From Spirosoma panaciterrae DSM 21099 (GTDB lineage Bacteria > Bacteroidota > Bacteroidia > Cytophagales > Spirosomataceae): a stretch of 55,864 bases of DNA. The stretch covers positions 1 through 55,864 of the forward strand of contig NZ_KB893201.1 in assembly GCF_000374025.1 (NCBI RefSeq), in the 5' to 3' direction. The position numbers and the translations under genes are program-made. Position 1 is the stretch's first letter; every line of letters starts with the position of its first letter. Below are positions 8,219 through 17,099 of the stretch, piece after piece. Under the pieces are notes generated by a model. That model was given only the letters and a program-made list of their open reading frames with translations. It ran no database searches and was not told the DNA's origin.

Positions 8219-10840
8219 TTATTCCGACCGTAATGATTTGACCGGATTCATCAGCGCGGCTTTGATGCTTTGGAAGCTCACGGTCAGCAGGGCAATGCCG
8301 ACAGCCAGTCCACCTGCCAGGGCGAATATCCACCAGGAGAGATCAACTTTGTAGGCGAAATCGGCTAGCCATTTATGCATCACGTACCAGCCAATAGGCG
8401 TCGTGATGAGAATGGCCATCAACACGGGTTTTAGAAAATCGCGTGATAGCAGCGTAACGACACTACCTACCGATGCGCCCAGCACTTTTCGAACGCCAAT
8501 CTCTTTGGTTCGTTGCTCGGCCGTAAACGTCGCCAGACCAAACAGGCCCAGGCAGGAGATAAAAATGGCCAGAACCGCAAAGTAATTGGCTAACTGACTC
8601 ACCATCTGCTCACTTTTGTACAATCGGGCAAATTCCTGATCGGAAAACTGATACGTAAACGGAAATTTGGGATTCAACTGCTGCCACGTTTTTTCCAAAC
8701 TGGCCAGTGCTTCTTTGGTTTTACCTGCTTCAGTACGTACGAGTACGGTTCCGAATGGTTTGCTTTCATCCAGCCGAATCACCAACGGTTCGATGGCCTG
8801 GTGCATTGAACTGAAATGAAAGTCGTTCAGTACACCAATGATCTTCCCTTCGTTGTTGCCCCACCAAAGTGGCTTGCCAACGGGGTTTTTATAGCCGAAC
8901 TTCCTGACGGCGGCCTGGTTTACCAGAAAACCGGAATAACTGACCGAATCGGAGCCGAAATCCGTCGAGAAATCCCGGCCGTCGGCTAATTTGAGACGCA
9001 TGGTTTTTACAAAATCGTACCCGACCAGTACATCAGCCATTGATACGGTCTGGTTCTGGTCTTTGCCTACCCAGCGAATGTCGCCCGTATGATGATCGAT
9101 GGTGGTGGGCGAATTGCGAATTCGGGACACCGACACAATCCCCGATAAACGACTGGCTTCTGATTTAAACAGATTGTATTTAGTTGTCAGATCGCCTTCA
9201 ATGGGTAGATAAAGCAGGTTTTCACGGTCGTAGCCCAGATTTTTGGTTTGGATATAGGTCATCTGGCGGTACATCACAAGCATACCGACAATCAGCAGCA
9301 TAGACAGTCCAAACTGAAACACAACCAGACTTTTGCGAAAATTGGCCGCACCGGGACTAAACTGCAATCGACCTTTCAGCACCCGAATCGGACTCAGCGA
9401 CGACAGGAAAACAGCCGGATAGCTACCCGATAAAAAGCCAGTTGTGAGTAGTAACCCGACCAACGTAGCCCAGAAAACAGGCTGCCCGAATGGAAGGGTT
9501 AACTGTTTGCCCGTCAGGTTGTTGAAGGCAGGCAAGGCAAGTGCTACCAGCCCCATCGCCAGCATCATCGAGAATAAGGTCAGCAGCATGGCCTCACCCA
9601 CGAACTGCCCCATCAACGCTGACCGGATGGCACCAACCACTTTTCGAACACCTACCTCTTTGGCCCGTTTTGCCGAGCGGGCCGTGGCCAGATTCATAAA
9701 GTTGATGCAGGCAATGACCAGCAAAAAAATACCGACAACACTGAACAGACGAACGTATTCAATCCGCCCACCCTCGGGTCGGCCATTTTTCAAGGTCGAA
9801 TGGAGGTAGGTTTCTAAATAAGGTTGCAGGGCGAGTTCTTCGACGAACGACGGATTTTTGGGTTTATACCGATATAGAAAATCCTTGATCTTAGCTTCGA
9901 CAGCCTCCGGGTTCGCATCAGCCCGTAGCTGAATATAGGTGTATGGATCGGTGTTGCTCCAGTTATGAACCCAGTCGTTCTGCGCTACATACGCTTTCCA
10001 GCCACGCAGGAAATCGAACCGTTGCGACGAGTTGGCCGGGATATTTTCGAAGACCGCAGCGACCATCAGGTCTTCTCTGTTTTCGTAACGAATAGCTTTG
10101 CCCATGGCCTGTTCCGGGCTTCCGAAAAAATAATCGGCCATTTTTCGGGAAATCGCAATGCCATTGGGCGTCGCCAAGGCGGTTTCGGGCGTGCCCTGGA
10201 GAAGCGGGTAGCTGAACATCCGAAAGAAATCGTCGCTGGCAAACGTACCATCCATTTTGTTCAGCTTATCGTCTGCTTCAAAGGCGGTAGCGGTAATATG
10301 ATTTCCCTGAATGCTGCTGGCATACTGAACTTCAGGAATAACCCGTTTCAACTCATCGGCTAGTAAGCCCTGGGTGGTATAACTCGCATCGGTTTTACCA
10401 TCTGCCTGCTGGCGTTCGTAGACTTGATACAGGTATTTCCCATTGGCATGGAAAGCGTCAACACTTCGTTCGTCCTGTACCCACAGTAGGATAAACAGAC
10501 TGGAGGCCATGCCCAGTGCCAGACCCGTTATGTTGATGGCTGAAAAGGCTTTGTTGCGAATCAGATTGCGAAAAGCAACCGTCAGATAATTACGTATCAT
10601 ATCAGGACCTAAAAAGAAAGGTGTTGTGTACTGTTCGTTTCTTTTTTGCTTAGCCAGTGGCCACAGTAGTTTCAGAGCATTCAGGCTATAGCGCCAGTCG
10701 GCCTTTTGCTGGCCGGCGGTCTCGACCCAATAGTCATATAGTTCCAGCAAGTCGCCCTGCACTTCTTCTGAGGTATCAGGATGACCGAACGTTTCCAGGA
10801 GCCAGGTGGCGAAGCGGGGTGGTTTCGTCGCGATTTTCAT
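8219..10840 (-). CDS. duplicated FtsX/MacB-type orphan permease 3 with permease prefix domain
   Basis: 873 aa. The prefix domain has RFATWLLETFGHPDTSEEVQ and GDLLELYDYWVETAGQQKAD. First helix: AFSAINITGLALGMASSLFI. FtsX motifs are RAKEVGVRKVVGA near residue 395 and QRTKEIGVRKVLGAS near 778, ending NPVKSLRSE. It is the first permease of operon 1. Its ATG overlaps the end of PadR1 by 4 bp (ATGA), the only junction in this operon without an intervening hairpin, so translation is probably coupled to the regulator. That coupling suggests the PadR protein and the permease are made in a fixed ratio. It is an orphan permease with no ATPase nearby and unknown substrate. Confidence 0.88.
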   Translation of the reverse strand: MKIATKPPRFATWLLETFGHPDTSEEVQGDLLELYDYWVETAGQQKADWRYSLNALKLLWPLAKQKRNEQYTTPFFLGPDMIRNYLTVAFRNLIRNKAFSAINITGLALGMASSLFILLWVQDERSVDAFHANGKYLYQVYERQQADGKTDASYTTQGLLADELKRVIPEVQYASSIQGNHITATAFEADDKLNKMDGTFASDDFFRMFSYPLLQGTPETALATPNGIAISRKMADYFFGSPEQAMGKAIRYENREDLMVAAVFENIPANSSQRFDFLRGWKAYVAQNDWVHNWSNTDPYTYIQLRADANPEAVEAKIKDFLYRYKPKNPSFVEELALQPYLETYLHSTLKNGRPEGGRIEYVRLFSVVGIFLLVIACINFMNLATARSAKRAKEVGVRKVVGAIRSALMGQFVGEAMLLTLFSMMLAMGLVALALPAFNNLTGKQLTLPFGQPVFWATLVGLLLTTGFLSGSYPAVFLSSLSPIRVLKGRLQFSPGAANFRKSLVVFQFGLSMLLIVGMLVMYRQMTYIQTKNLGYDRENLLYLPIEGDLTTKYNLFKSEASRLSGIVSVSRIRNSPTTIDHHTGDIRWVGKDQNQTVSMADVLVGYDFVKTMRLKLADGRDFSTDFGSDSVSYSGFLVNQAAVRKFGYKNPVGKPLWWGNNEGKIIGVLNDFHFSSMHQAIEPLVIRLDESKPFGTVLVRTEAGKTKEALASLEKTWQQLNPKFPFTYQFSDQEFARLYKSEQMVSQLANYFAVLAIFISCLGLFGLATFTAEQRTKEIGVRKVLGASVGSVVTLLSRDFLKPVLMAILITTPIGWYVMHKWLADFAYKVDLSWWIFALAGGLAVGIALLTVSFQSIKAALMNPVKSLRSE

Positions 10841-11175
10841 CCTCCCATCAGTTGAAGCGTTTGCGGAGGTAACGCATTCCAGAGTTCCTCACGAACCTGT
10901 TTGACTTCGGCCAGGGCTTTCCGACCAGCCGCCGTTACGGTAAAATAACGTTTCCGTCGGCCACCTCGCTCGGCCGTAGCGCCACCCATACGCGAGGCCA
11001 GGTAGCCTTTTTCTTCCAGCCGTTGCAGGGTCGTATGAACGGTACTGAATCCGACCGCACGTCCGGTTTTTTGCTCTATTTCCTGCGTTACCGTTACGCC
11101 GTAGGCTTCTTCGTCAAGAATCGCTACAGTCAGTAAAACCACTTCTTCAAACTCTCCCAGAAAGGCCCTTTTCAT
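10837..11175 (-). CDS. PadR-family transcriptional regulator 1
   Basis: 112 aa starting MKRAFLGEFEEVVLLTVAIL. The winged-helix part includes EEAYGVTVTQEIEQKTGRAV, STVHTTLQRLEEKGYLASRM, then the wing GGRRKRYFTVTAAGRKAL. PadR proteins bind DNA as dimers and usually repress adjacent transporter or stress genes. Here the gene leads the operon with permeases 3, 2 and 1 and overlaps permease 3 by 4 bp. The sequence upstream carries a sigma-54-like element and tandem palindromes shared with the other two PadR genes. The inducer is unknown. The C-terminal dimerisation helix is short, as in the PadR proteins linked to orphan permeases. Confidence 0.9.
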   Translation of the reverse strand: MKRAFLGEFEEVVLLTVAILDEEAYGVTVTQEIEQKTGRAVGFSTVHTTLQRLEEKGYLASRMGGATAERGGRRKRYFTVTAAGRKALAEVKQVREELWNALPPQTLQLMGG

Positions 11176-11201
11176 GGTTTGTTATTTTATACGATAATGC
11201 C

Positions 11202-11219
11202 GATCAAATGGGGTGCCAA
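11202..11219 (-). promoter_or_regulatory. sigma-54-like -24/-12 promoter element of PadR1 operon
   Basis: Minus-strand TTGGCACCCCATTTGATC, 27 bp upstream of the PadR1 ATG. The first half matches the sigma-54 -24 box TGGCAC. The -12 half TTTGA departs from TTGC by one base. The same element, TTGGC-N6-ATTTGNTC with the same length, lies at almost the same place before PadR2 and PadR3. Confidence 0.7.
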
Positions 11220-11281
11220 CTCCCGAAAAGCCCATTTCTGGCATTTTTTGGCTATTTTTGGCTAATAGATCCCGAACGATC

Positions 11282-11319
11282 TGTCCGATTCTGGACACGC
11301 CCTGTCCGCAAACCGGACA
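11282..11319. promoter_or_regulatory. tandem TGTCC/GGACA palindromes (putative enhancer sites)
   Basis: TGTCCGATTCTGGACA at 11282-11297 and TGTCCGCAAACCGGACA at 11303-11319, starts 21 bp apart, that is two helical turns. They lie 63 bp upstream of the sigma-54-like element and are probably binding sites for a dimeric activator of the NtrC type. They also lie about 26 bp before the start of the divergent reductase gene, which could share the control. Confidence 0.7.
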
Positions 11320-11344
11320 TCACCCGACAACTAAACCAATACGA

Positions 11345-11878
11345 ATGAACAAGCGAAACGTAGTGTTATGCGTGGCCGTTAGTCTGGATGGCTACATTGA
11401 AGGCCCTAACGGCGAATACGACTGGTGCTTTACCGATCAGGATTATGGTATGACCGAATTTCTGGCCCGCATCGACTCCATTTTTATCGGCAGAAAAAGC
11501 TACGAGTTGATGACGAATCCGAATGAAGCGGCTAGTGAATATTCCTTTCCTCAGTTTAAGAAATACGTATTCTCAACGACACTGAAAAACGTGGGAGAAG
11601 GGGCTGAGTTAGTTAGTGGAGATGTAAAAGCGCAGGTCGATCGACTAAAAAGCCAGCCGGGCAACGATTTCTGGTTGTTTGGGGGAGCCGACCTGACTCG
11701 TTCGTTCATGGAAGAAGGACTGATCGATGAACTCTTTCTGGCCGTTCACCCAATCCTGTTAGGGGGCGGGAAACCGCTTTTTGCGGGATTAAAGGAACGC
11801 GTAAGCCTCAAGTTGCTGGATACGCAAACGTACTCTACAGGTCTGGTATCGATGAGGTACCAGCTTGGTAAAAAGTAG
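11345..11878 (+). CDS. dihydrofolate reductase-like protein (RibD C-terminal family)
   Basis: 177 aa from ATG 11345. The upstream extension to 11213 lacks protein character and runs through regulatory sequence. Motifs: VVLCVAVSLDGYIEGPNGEY, SIFIGRKSYELM, DFWLFGGADLTRSFMEEGLI and HPILLGGGKPLF. This is the RibD_C/dihydrofolate-reductase fold with NADPH-binding FGGA and LLGGGxPLF motifs, usually annotated as YyaP/YwjB-like. The true substrate of these stand-alone proteins is not established. It is cytosolic and divergent from the PadR1 operon, sharing 169 bp of intergenic DNA that holds the PadR1 promoter signals. Confidence 0.85.
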   Translation: MNKRNVVLCVAVSLDGYIEGPNGEYDWCFTDQDYGMTEFLARIDSIFIGRKSYELMTNPNEAASEYSFPQFKKYVFSTTLKNVGEGAELVSGDVKAQVDRLKSQPGNDFWLFGGADLTRSFMEEGLIDELFLAVHPILLGGGKPLFAGLKERVSLKLLDTQTYSTGLVSMRYQLGKK

Positions 11879-11900
11879 AGACTTTTGAGCGAGTAAGGTG

Positions 11901-13379
11901 TCAGGCAGGAACTGACTTTCTCCAAAAGCGAACGGCCTGAGCGACTGCTACCGCCATATTCAGCAGGGCAACACAACCGAGTTCCAGAATGATATCTGGC
12001 AGCATTAGGAAGATCCGTTCCCAGTTCAATACCCGGCCACTTATCGCTGTAATCAGCGACGGAACCAGGATAAAAAGAATAATGGGTAGCAGCCGTAGAA
12101 AAAGATAGAATCCAAAACGCCAGATGGATGGTTGCTGGTTAGCCACACTTGAAGGTTTGCTACGAAACAGCCGTCGTATAGTCAGGCCGATAAGCAGTAA
12201 TAAAACGACATTCACACAAACACTATAAAACCAGTCGGGGAGAACGGGAAGGCTGGGTTCCTGATTTTCCAGAATATCGGCAACCCCTTGTATAAATGAA
12301 TAGTAATCCACGAATGGGTTAAGGCCGCCGTTGAACAATAGGACAATGCCATATTCCTCTTTCGTTAGGATCAATTGCTCGGCGCTGTAAGTCCACAGAA
12401 TTCCGCTATGGTACAGGTTTGCGTCTTCCGTCAGAAACCAACCCATTCCGTAGCGCGATGCTGGCTTTGCAGGAACGCTCTGCATTATCCTCATCGACTG
12501 GGGGCTTACTAATTGCCTGTTCTCAAATTGCCCATGCTGCAATTGGACAATGAGCCAATAAGCCAAATCGTTGACACTGGATCGTATGCCCGCAGCGCCA
12601 TCGATAAACCAGTCGGGCTCCTGAATAGCCACAGGCTTTCCCATGACGAAAATATGGCCTTTATCCAGAGGAAGAGTCCCGTCGAAAAATTCTTGTGTTG
12701 TGGCTACATCGCTGGTATGCACCATGTGAAGTGGCTCAAAAATATGTTTCTCTAAATAGTGAGCGAAGGGTTCGTGACTAACGGCTTCTACTACGTTTGC
12801 CAGAATCCGATAGTTTGGATTATGGTAGTGAAATTGCTCGCCCGGCCTGGTTACTAAATGAGCCATATTTAGCTGATGCAAAGCCTCGTTTGCCGTAGTG
12901 GGCTGTTGGGAAAAAGCCAGTTCGGGGAAGCCAGTATCGGCTAATCCGCTGGTTTGGTTCAGCAGTTGGCGAATGGTAATGGCCTGTGCATGTGAATCGG
13001 CCGTGACAAACGAAGGAATGTATCGTTCTACCGGTGAATCGAGATCGATTTGTCCCGAATCCACTAGCAGCATAATCGCCATGGCTGTAAAGGCCTTACT
13101 AAGCGAGGCAATGGCAAAGGGAGTGTTGGTCGTAATTGGTGTGTTTGTTCCGGTTTTGCCATAACCCTTCGCAAAGAGTAGCGAATCTTTATGGACAATG
13201 GCTATCGCTAAGCCAGGAACACTGCTCTTCGCTAGCTTTAGCTGTATAAAATGATCTACTTTCTGAGCCATCGATTGCGACTGAGCAATTGTTTGGCTGT
13301 TGATAACAAACAGCCAGCAATGAAGCCCAACAGCACGAATAAGTGTAGGCAGATAACTCCTGATTGACCAACCAGACAT
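11901..13379 (-). CDS. serine hydrolase (beta-lactamase family) with C-terminal membrane segments
   Basis: About 492 aa from the ATG at 13379, which gives a signal peptide (LHCWLFVINSQTIAQ); an ATG at 13418 would add 13 residues. Class C beta-lactamase/PBP motifs: FAIASLSKAFTAMAI with the SxxK nucleophile, YHN as YxN, and QLLNQTSGLADTGFPE. The C-terminal 120 residues carry about three hydrophobic stretches (VCVNVVLLLLIGLTI, FYLFLRLLPIILFILVPSLI, IILELGCVALLNMAVAVAQA), anchoring the periplasmic catalytic domain. Likely a peptidase or esterase of the D-aminopeptidase/CubicO type rather than a resistance enzyme. It converges on the reductase gene with 22 bp between them. Confidence 0.85.
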   Translation of the reverse strand: MSGWSIRSYLPTLIRAVGLHCWLFVINSQTIAQSQSMAQKVDHFIQLKLAKSSVPGLAIAIVHKDSLLFAKGYGKTGTNTPITTNTPFAIASLSKAFTAMAIMLLVDSGQIDLDSPVERYIPSFVTADSHAQAITIRQLLNQTSGLADTGFPELAFSQQPTTANEALHQLNMAHLVTRPGEQFHYHNPNYRILANVVEAVSHEPFAHYLEKHIFEPLHMVHTSDVATTQEFFDGTLPLDKGHIFVMGKPVAIQEPDWFIDGAAGIRSSVNDLAYWLIVQLQHGQFENRQLVSPQSMRIMQSVPAKPASRYGMGWFLTEDANLYHSGILWTYSAEQLILTKEEYGIVLLFNGGLNPFVDYYSFIQGVADILENQEPSLPVLPDWFYSVCVNVVLLLLIGLTIRRLFRSKPSSVANQQPSIWRFGFYLFLRLLPIILFILVPSLITAISGRVLNWERIFLMLPDIILELGCVALLNMAVAVAQAVRFWRKSVPA

Positions 13380-13463
13380 AGTTTTACTCCTGATAGATAG
13401 CTTGTTAGAGAAGTGCAAAATTCGGCCGGAATAACCTGCTATCCATTTACATAGGTAAAGAAA

Positions 13464-14039
13464 TTACGATCGGGCTAGTTTGTGCCGAATGCGGCTTAAT
13501 TGGGTTGGTGTTATGCCCAGGTAAGAAGCAATGTGATATTGCGGAATTTGCTGTTCCAGGCCCGGATATTGATCACGAAAAATGTGATAACGTTTTTCGG
13601 CATTGTAAAGCACGATTTCTACCTCTTTCCGTTCTTTTTCAACAAAATAGCGCTCGGCAAAACGCCGACCGACTCGCTCCAGATCGGGGCAGGTATCGTA
13701 TAGGTTGGTCAAGGCCATATAGTCGGCCTGGAGTAAGGAACAATCCGTTAGAGCTTGTTGAATAATTTGATTCGGCTTGCCCGTTATTAGGGATGTGTAG
13801 CCTCCAATGATTGAGGACGACACAAAAAAATGTTTGTTGTACTCAATACCTTTCGGGTCCCGATAATACCCTCGGACGACACCAGACTGTAAAAAAGCAA
13901 ATTGAGTAGCCAGTTGACCTTCAACAGTAAAAAAATCGCCTTTTTTCAGGCTGGTCTCCCGGAAAAGAATCGCTACTTTCTGCCAGGATGATTCCTGAAC
14001 TGGTGATAACGAATTAAGAAATTGCTTTAGCGTAGTCAT
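13464..14039 (-). CDS. Crp/Fnr-family regulator
   Basis: 191 aa from the ATG at 14039 (MTTLKQFLNSLSPVQESSW); an in-frame ATG at 14108 would add 23 residues not typical of the family. The cyclic-nucleotide-binding-like beta-roll has LKKGDFFTVEGQLATQFAFL and GVVRGYYRDPKGIEYNK. The C-terminal helix-turn-helix has QQIPQYHIASYLGITPTQLS followed by RIRHKL. Such Bacteroidota proteins often lack the residues that bind cAMP; the ligand is unknown. It is transcribed away from the small membrane-protein gene at 14179, with 139 bp between, so it may control that gene or itself. Confidence 0.85.
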   Translation of the reverse strand: MTTLKQFLNSLSPVQESSWQKVAILFRETSLKKGDFFTVEGQLATQFAFLQSGVVRGYYRDPKGIEYNKHFFVSSSIIGGYTSLITGKPNQIIQQALTDCSLLQADYMALTNLYDTCPDLERVGRRFAERYFVEKERKEVEIVLYNAEKRYHIFRDQYPGLEQQIPQYHIASYLGITPTQLSRIRHKLARS

Positions 14040-14178
14040 ACTACAGAATAAGTCAGAAGCAATATCGTAACCCAGATTGAATTCGACAACGAACAACAGA
14101 GGATTCACTATCCAACGATGAACTATCTAAGCGCATTGGTGCTATATTGCTCTCATTAATGCTGTTAACGATAAGGCC

Positions 14179-14640
14179 ATGCAAACTATCGACAAACGCA
14201 TTCGGGCCGGACTGATGCTTTTCTGGGCACTCTACTTTTCCATTGTCTGGATGAGTAATACGGCCGATGCCCTAAAAACCCTATCGATCCTTCCGGCAAA
14301 CTGGCCATTTGTATCGGGCAATTATACCCTCATCGTTCGGGTGTTGGCTATCTATCAGTCGCCAGCCTGGTTATCGGGACTGTTCTTTGCCGGGGTGATA
14401 CTTTGGGAAGGCATTGGGGCTATTTATTTCTGGAAAGCCTTCAGGGCCGTTACTCGCCAGACACTAACACAGACAGCTAGTATTCATCAGGCTTTTGGCA
14501 TCACAATCGGTTTATGGGCCGCTTTCATCCTGGCCGATGAGGTCTTCCTGGCCTACCTGCTGGGTGGCTTAGCGACGACCCATTATCTGCTACTGCTTTC
14601 GGAACTGGCCTCGTTTATTCTTATCCGACAGTTGGATTAA
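14179..14640 (+). CDS. four-helix membrane protein, DUF2165-like (hypothetical)
   Basis: 153 aa, mostly hydrophobic, with four predicted membrane spans: LMLFWALYFSIVW, WLSGLFFAGVILWEGIGAIY, FGITIGLWAAFILADEVFLA and LLLLSELASFILI. Length and span pattern fit the DUF2165 family of small integral membrane proteins; no function is known. It is divergent from the Crp-family gene, which could regulate it. The next gene starts 98 bp later and has its own leader, so it is probably a single-gene unit. Confidence 0.65.
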   Translation: MQTIDKRIRAGLMLFWALYFSIVWMSNTADALKTLSILPANWPFVSGNYTLIVRVLAIYQSPAWLSGLFFAGVILWEGIGAIYFWKAFRAVTRQTLTQTASIHQAFGITIGLWAAFILADEVFLAYLLGGLATTHYLLLLSELASFILIRQLD

Positions 14641-14738
14641 CTTGAAAAGTTTTTAATTTTCATATGTGACATTATATGGTATGGCCGTAAAGGTTATACT
14701 TTTGAGGTGATTATTTTTCACATCGTTTCCTTACCCCT

Positions 14739-16031
14739 ATGAAGCAGGCTGTTTCCTGTCGAGACTGGCTTCGGCTAATCCGAAAGGGCTGGCTTAATCT
14801 GTTGGTAGTCGGTGTTCTGGTCGGCTTAGGTAGCCTACAGACCATGGCGCAATCCATCACGACCTTACCACTAGCCGTAACCGCCGTTTGTGCGGGCGCT
14901 CAACTTGATGTCGCGGGGCGAATAACTGGCGAAGTGAATAATCTCAGGGTTATTATATCGGCAGATGGCATAACGTATTCGCCAGTTACATCAGTCCCCT
15001 TGACGACTACCGCGAGTGGTGAAGTAACGTATCGGGCCACCATTCCGGCCACTGCACAGGCCGGGAACGCCTATCAGGTGCGCCTGATTTCGGCTGATTC
15101 AGCAATAGTTGGTACACTAAGTACCAGTCAGTTGCGTATCAAAGCCAAACCCGAGCCACCTAAAGTCCCTGCTTTACTTACCACATGCGAACGGGCAAAT
15201 GGTTCTAACAGTGCATTTATAGGCATTTCGGTAACAGTGACTTCACCGATGACGGTATCCAAGTTATATAACCCGGACGGTAGTATCCCCTATAATGACA
15301 GTAGTACCCCCAACTATTTTGTCGTTGTAAAAGGTGGGGCTGGTACCCAGTATTTTTATGCAACCCAACTACTGGATGGGTGTGAAAGCGAGAAGACGGA
15401 AATAAAACTAGTGGTCAGTCCCAGGGCGCCATCGCCAGTTCCTGTTAATATTTGGAGTACAAATGGAGAAATCTGGGGTGAAATTACCTACAGGCAGGGT
15501 GACAAAGCTGTTTCGATACGGGAGTACGGACTTCAGCCTCTACCCGATAATGTTCAGGTGGCTTATGTTCGGGAATCTGGCGATTTGCCCATCATTGGGC
15601 TACCCGATTACCCGAACGCCTATAACTCATTGGGCGATATTTCACCTGGTATACCCAATACGAGCAAACCCGGTAGAGCGGTCGTAAAGTTCAGAACCTA
15701 TTTAAATGGGTGTGTCAATTCAATCTTCCAAACCGAACATCTTGTGATAACGGTTTTACCGACGACACTTGTTGAGAATCCTGTGCTGGCCGATGCCATA
15801 GTTGTGTATCCTGTTCCGGCAACTACCGAAGTGAATGTGCGTATCCAGGGATTTTTGCCACCGCTGACTGGTTGGGTGGAGTTGTTGGATCGGCGGGGGA
15901 ATATACTGTACCAGGCTCAAATCTGGCAGGGAGAGTTTGCTGTTGGCCTTCAAAATTATCCACAAGGCGACTATTGGCTGCGCATCCATGTCGGCGACCA
16001 GCAGGTTACTAAACCAATCATCAAACAATAG
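14739..16031 (+). CDS. type IX secretion cargo protein with C-terminal sorting domain
   Basis: 430 aa. A Sec signal peptide includes GWLNLLVVGVLVGLGSLQTM and ends AQS. The mature part is a string of beta-rich Ig-like modules (TLPLAVTAVCAGAQLDVAGR; TYRATIPATAQAGNAYQVRL). The last 80 residues are a Por-type sorting domain: VVYPVPATTEVNVRIQGF, then WVELLDRRGNILYQ, NYPQGDYWLRIHVGDQQVTK and PIIKQ. Type IX secretion in Bacteroidota moves such proteins through the outer membrane and removes or anchors the sorting domain. No catalytic domain is visible, so an adhesin or structural role is more likely. The next gene follows after 48 bp and may be co-transcribed. Confidence 0.85.
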   Translation: MKQAVSCRDWLRLIRKGWLNLLVVGVLVGLGSLQTMAQSITTLPLAVTAVCAGAQLDVAGRITGEVNNLRVIISADGITYSPVTSVPLTTTASGEVTYRATIPATAQAGNAYQVRLISADSAIVGTLSTSQLRIKAKPEPPKVPALLTTCERANGSNSAFIGISVTVTSPMTVSKLYNPDGSIPYNDSSTPNYFVVVKGGAGTQYFYATQLLDGCESEKTEIKLVVSPRAPSPVPVNIWSTNGEIWGEITYRQGDKAVSIREYGLQPLPDNVQVAYVRESGDLPIIGLPDYPNAYNSLGDISPGIPNTSKPGRAVVKFRTYLNGCVNSIFQTEHLVITVLPTTLVENPVLADAIVVYPVPATTEVNVRIQGFLPPLTGWVELLDRRGNILYQAQIWQGEFAVGLQNYPQGDYWLRIHVGDQQVTKPIIKQ

Positions 16032-16079
16032 CGGTAGCAGGGCTTTGGGCCAGATTTAGGTAAACAGCTTGAAAAACGG

Positions 16080-17072
16080 ATGAGAACACTAGTACGCAGC
16101 CTTCAATATCTGTTGATAATTAGTATAGGGTATGGAATCGTCGTCTGTCTGAATATGGGTTGCTCCCCAAAGGATGCCCCTCCGCAGACCGACTCCACCC
16201 AGGTCGGGCACTGTTTCATAAGCAGTAAAACCATTCAGTCAGGCAGTAGTAAAACGGCCGAGTATTGGAATTATGGGCCTGATGGGAAGCTTCAACGGCA
16301 CTGGTCGCCAGCAGGTTGGCAGGACGATTATGTATATGATAATGCCGGGTTCCTATTGTCGATAAAAAGAACAGGAGAGAATGGACAACTGGCGAGTACG
16401 CTGACCTGTCAGTATGCCAATGAGCATTTGACAGCGCTGACCAATCAATCCGTTTCGGGGACGACATTATTTGCGCAGACGTTTGCCTATGACAGCACTG
16501 GTTTATTGAAAAAGTCGATTTTATCGGCTAATGGCATTGGGTCTACGTCTCTTTTCCTGGCAGGACTTCAGACAGATTATTCGTTTAGTACTGGCGGGAA
16601 TAAGTATGACCATGCCTACGAATTTGAAAAAGGTCGGATCAAAAGCAGTCGATTGGCAGGTAGTAAAGAGTTCAGCGAATATGAATATGACAGTACGGGT
16701 TTGCTCAGGCGCATAAGCACCTATCAGTTATCAGGAGTAAGCCTTGCCTATGTGAGTTATGATTATCAGGTTGGTAAGGCAGTATTAACGTCTTTTGTTA
16801 CACCTAAAGGATGGCCCGATGTAGTTAAGTACAACTACAATCCAGACAAGGGTTATTACGATTTTAACTCGACGAATCAATCGCTGGGGTTGGTGACCAA
16901 TGTGTCAAGTTACTCGGGTACCACGGTTAATGCGGTAACGAAGTTCAGTGAGCAGAAAATTAGTTATTCGCTCAATAAACAGGGCTTGCCTTTAGAACAG
17001 AACGCGTCTGTAACGAACAATAATGGTACGACTACCAGTCAAATCACGTATGCGTACACAGGTTGCCCGTAG
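16080..17072 (+). CDS. lipoprotein with YD-like repeats (hypothetical)
   Basis: 330 aa. The N-terminus has a hydrophobic stretch ending in lipobox-like NMGC (Cys near residue 28), so it is predicted to be a lipoprotein. The body repeats a short motif: YDNAGFLLSIKRTG, YDSTGLLKKSIL, YDSTGLLRRISTY, LNKQGLPLEQNA. These resemble YD/RHS beta-hairpin repeats, or the DUF4595-type repeats of Bacteroidota surface lipoproteins. It follows the T9SS cargo gene by 48 bp on the same strand. Its stop codon falls inside a 28-bp perfect palindrome that separates it from the convergent permease 4 gene. Confidence 0.7.
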   Translation: MRTLVRSLQYLLIISIGYGIVVCLNMGCSPKDAPPQTDSTQVGHCFISSKTIQSGSSKTAEYWNYGPDGKLQRHWSPAGWQDDYVYDNAGFLLSIKRTGENGQLASTLTCQYANEHLTALTNQSVSGTTLFAQTFAYDSTGLLKKSILSANGIGSTSLFLAGLQTDYSFSTGGNKYDHAYEFEKGRIKSSRLAGSKEFSEYEYDSTGLLRRISTYQLSGVSLAYVSYDYQVGKAVLTSFVTPKGWPDVVKYNYNPDKGYYDFNSTNQSLGLVTNVSSYSGTTVNAVTKFSEQKISYSLNKQGLPLEQNASVTNNNGTTTSQITYAYTGCP

Positions 17073-17096
17073 CGACAGGGCATGCCCTGTCGCTAC
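17069..17096. terminator. 28-bp perfect palindrome between convergent genes
   Basis: GTAGCGACAGGGCA and its exact reverse complement make a perfect palindrome. It contains the stop codon of the lipoprotein gene and ends 4 bp before the last codon of permease 4. It is probably a bidirectional transcript end. It shares GTAGCGAC with the hairpin at 29181-29212. Confidence 0.65.
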
Positions 17097-17099
17097 ACG

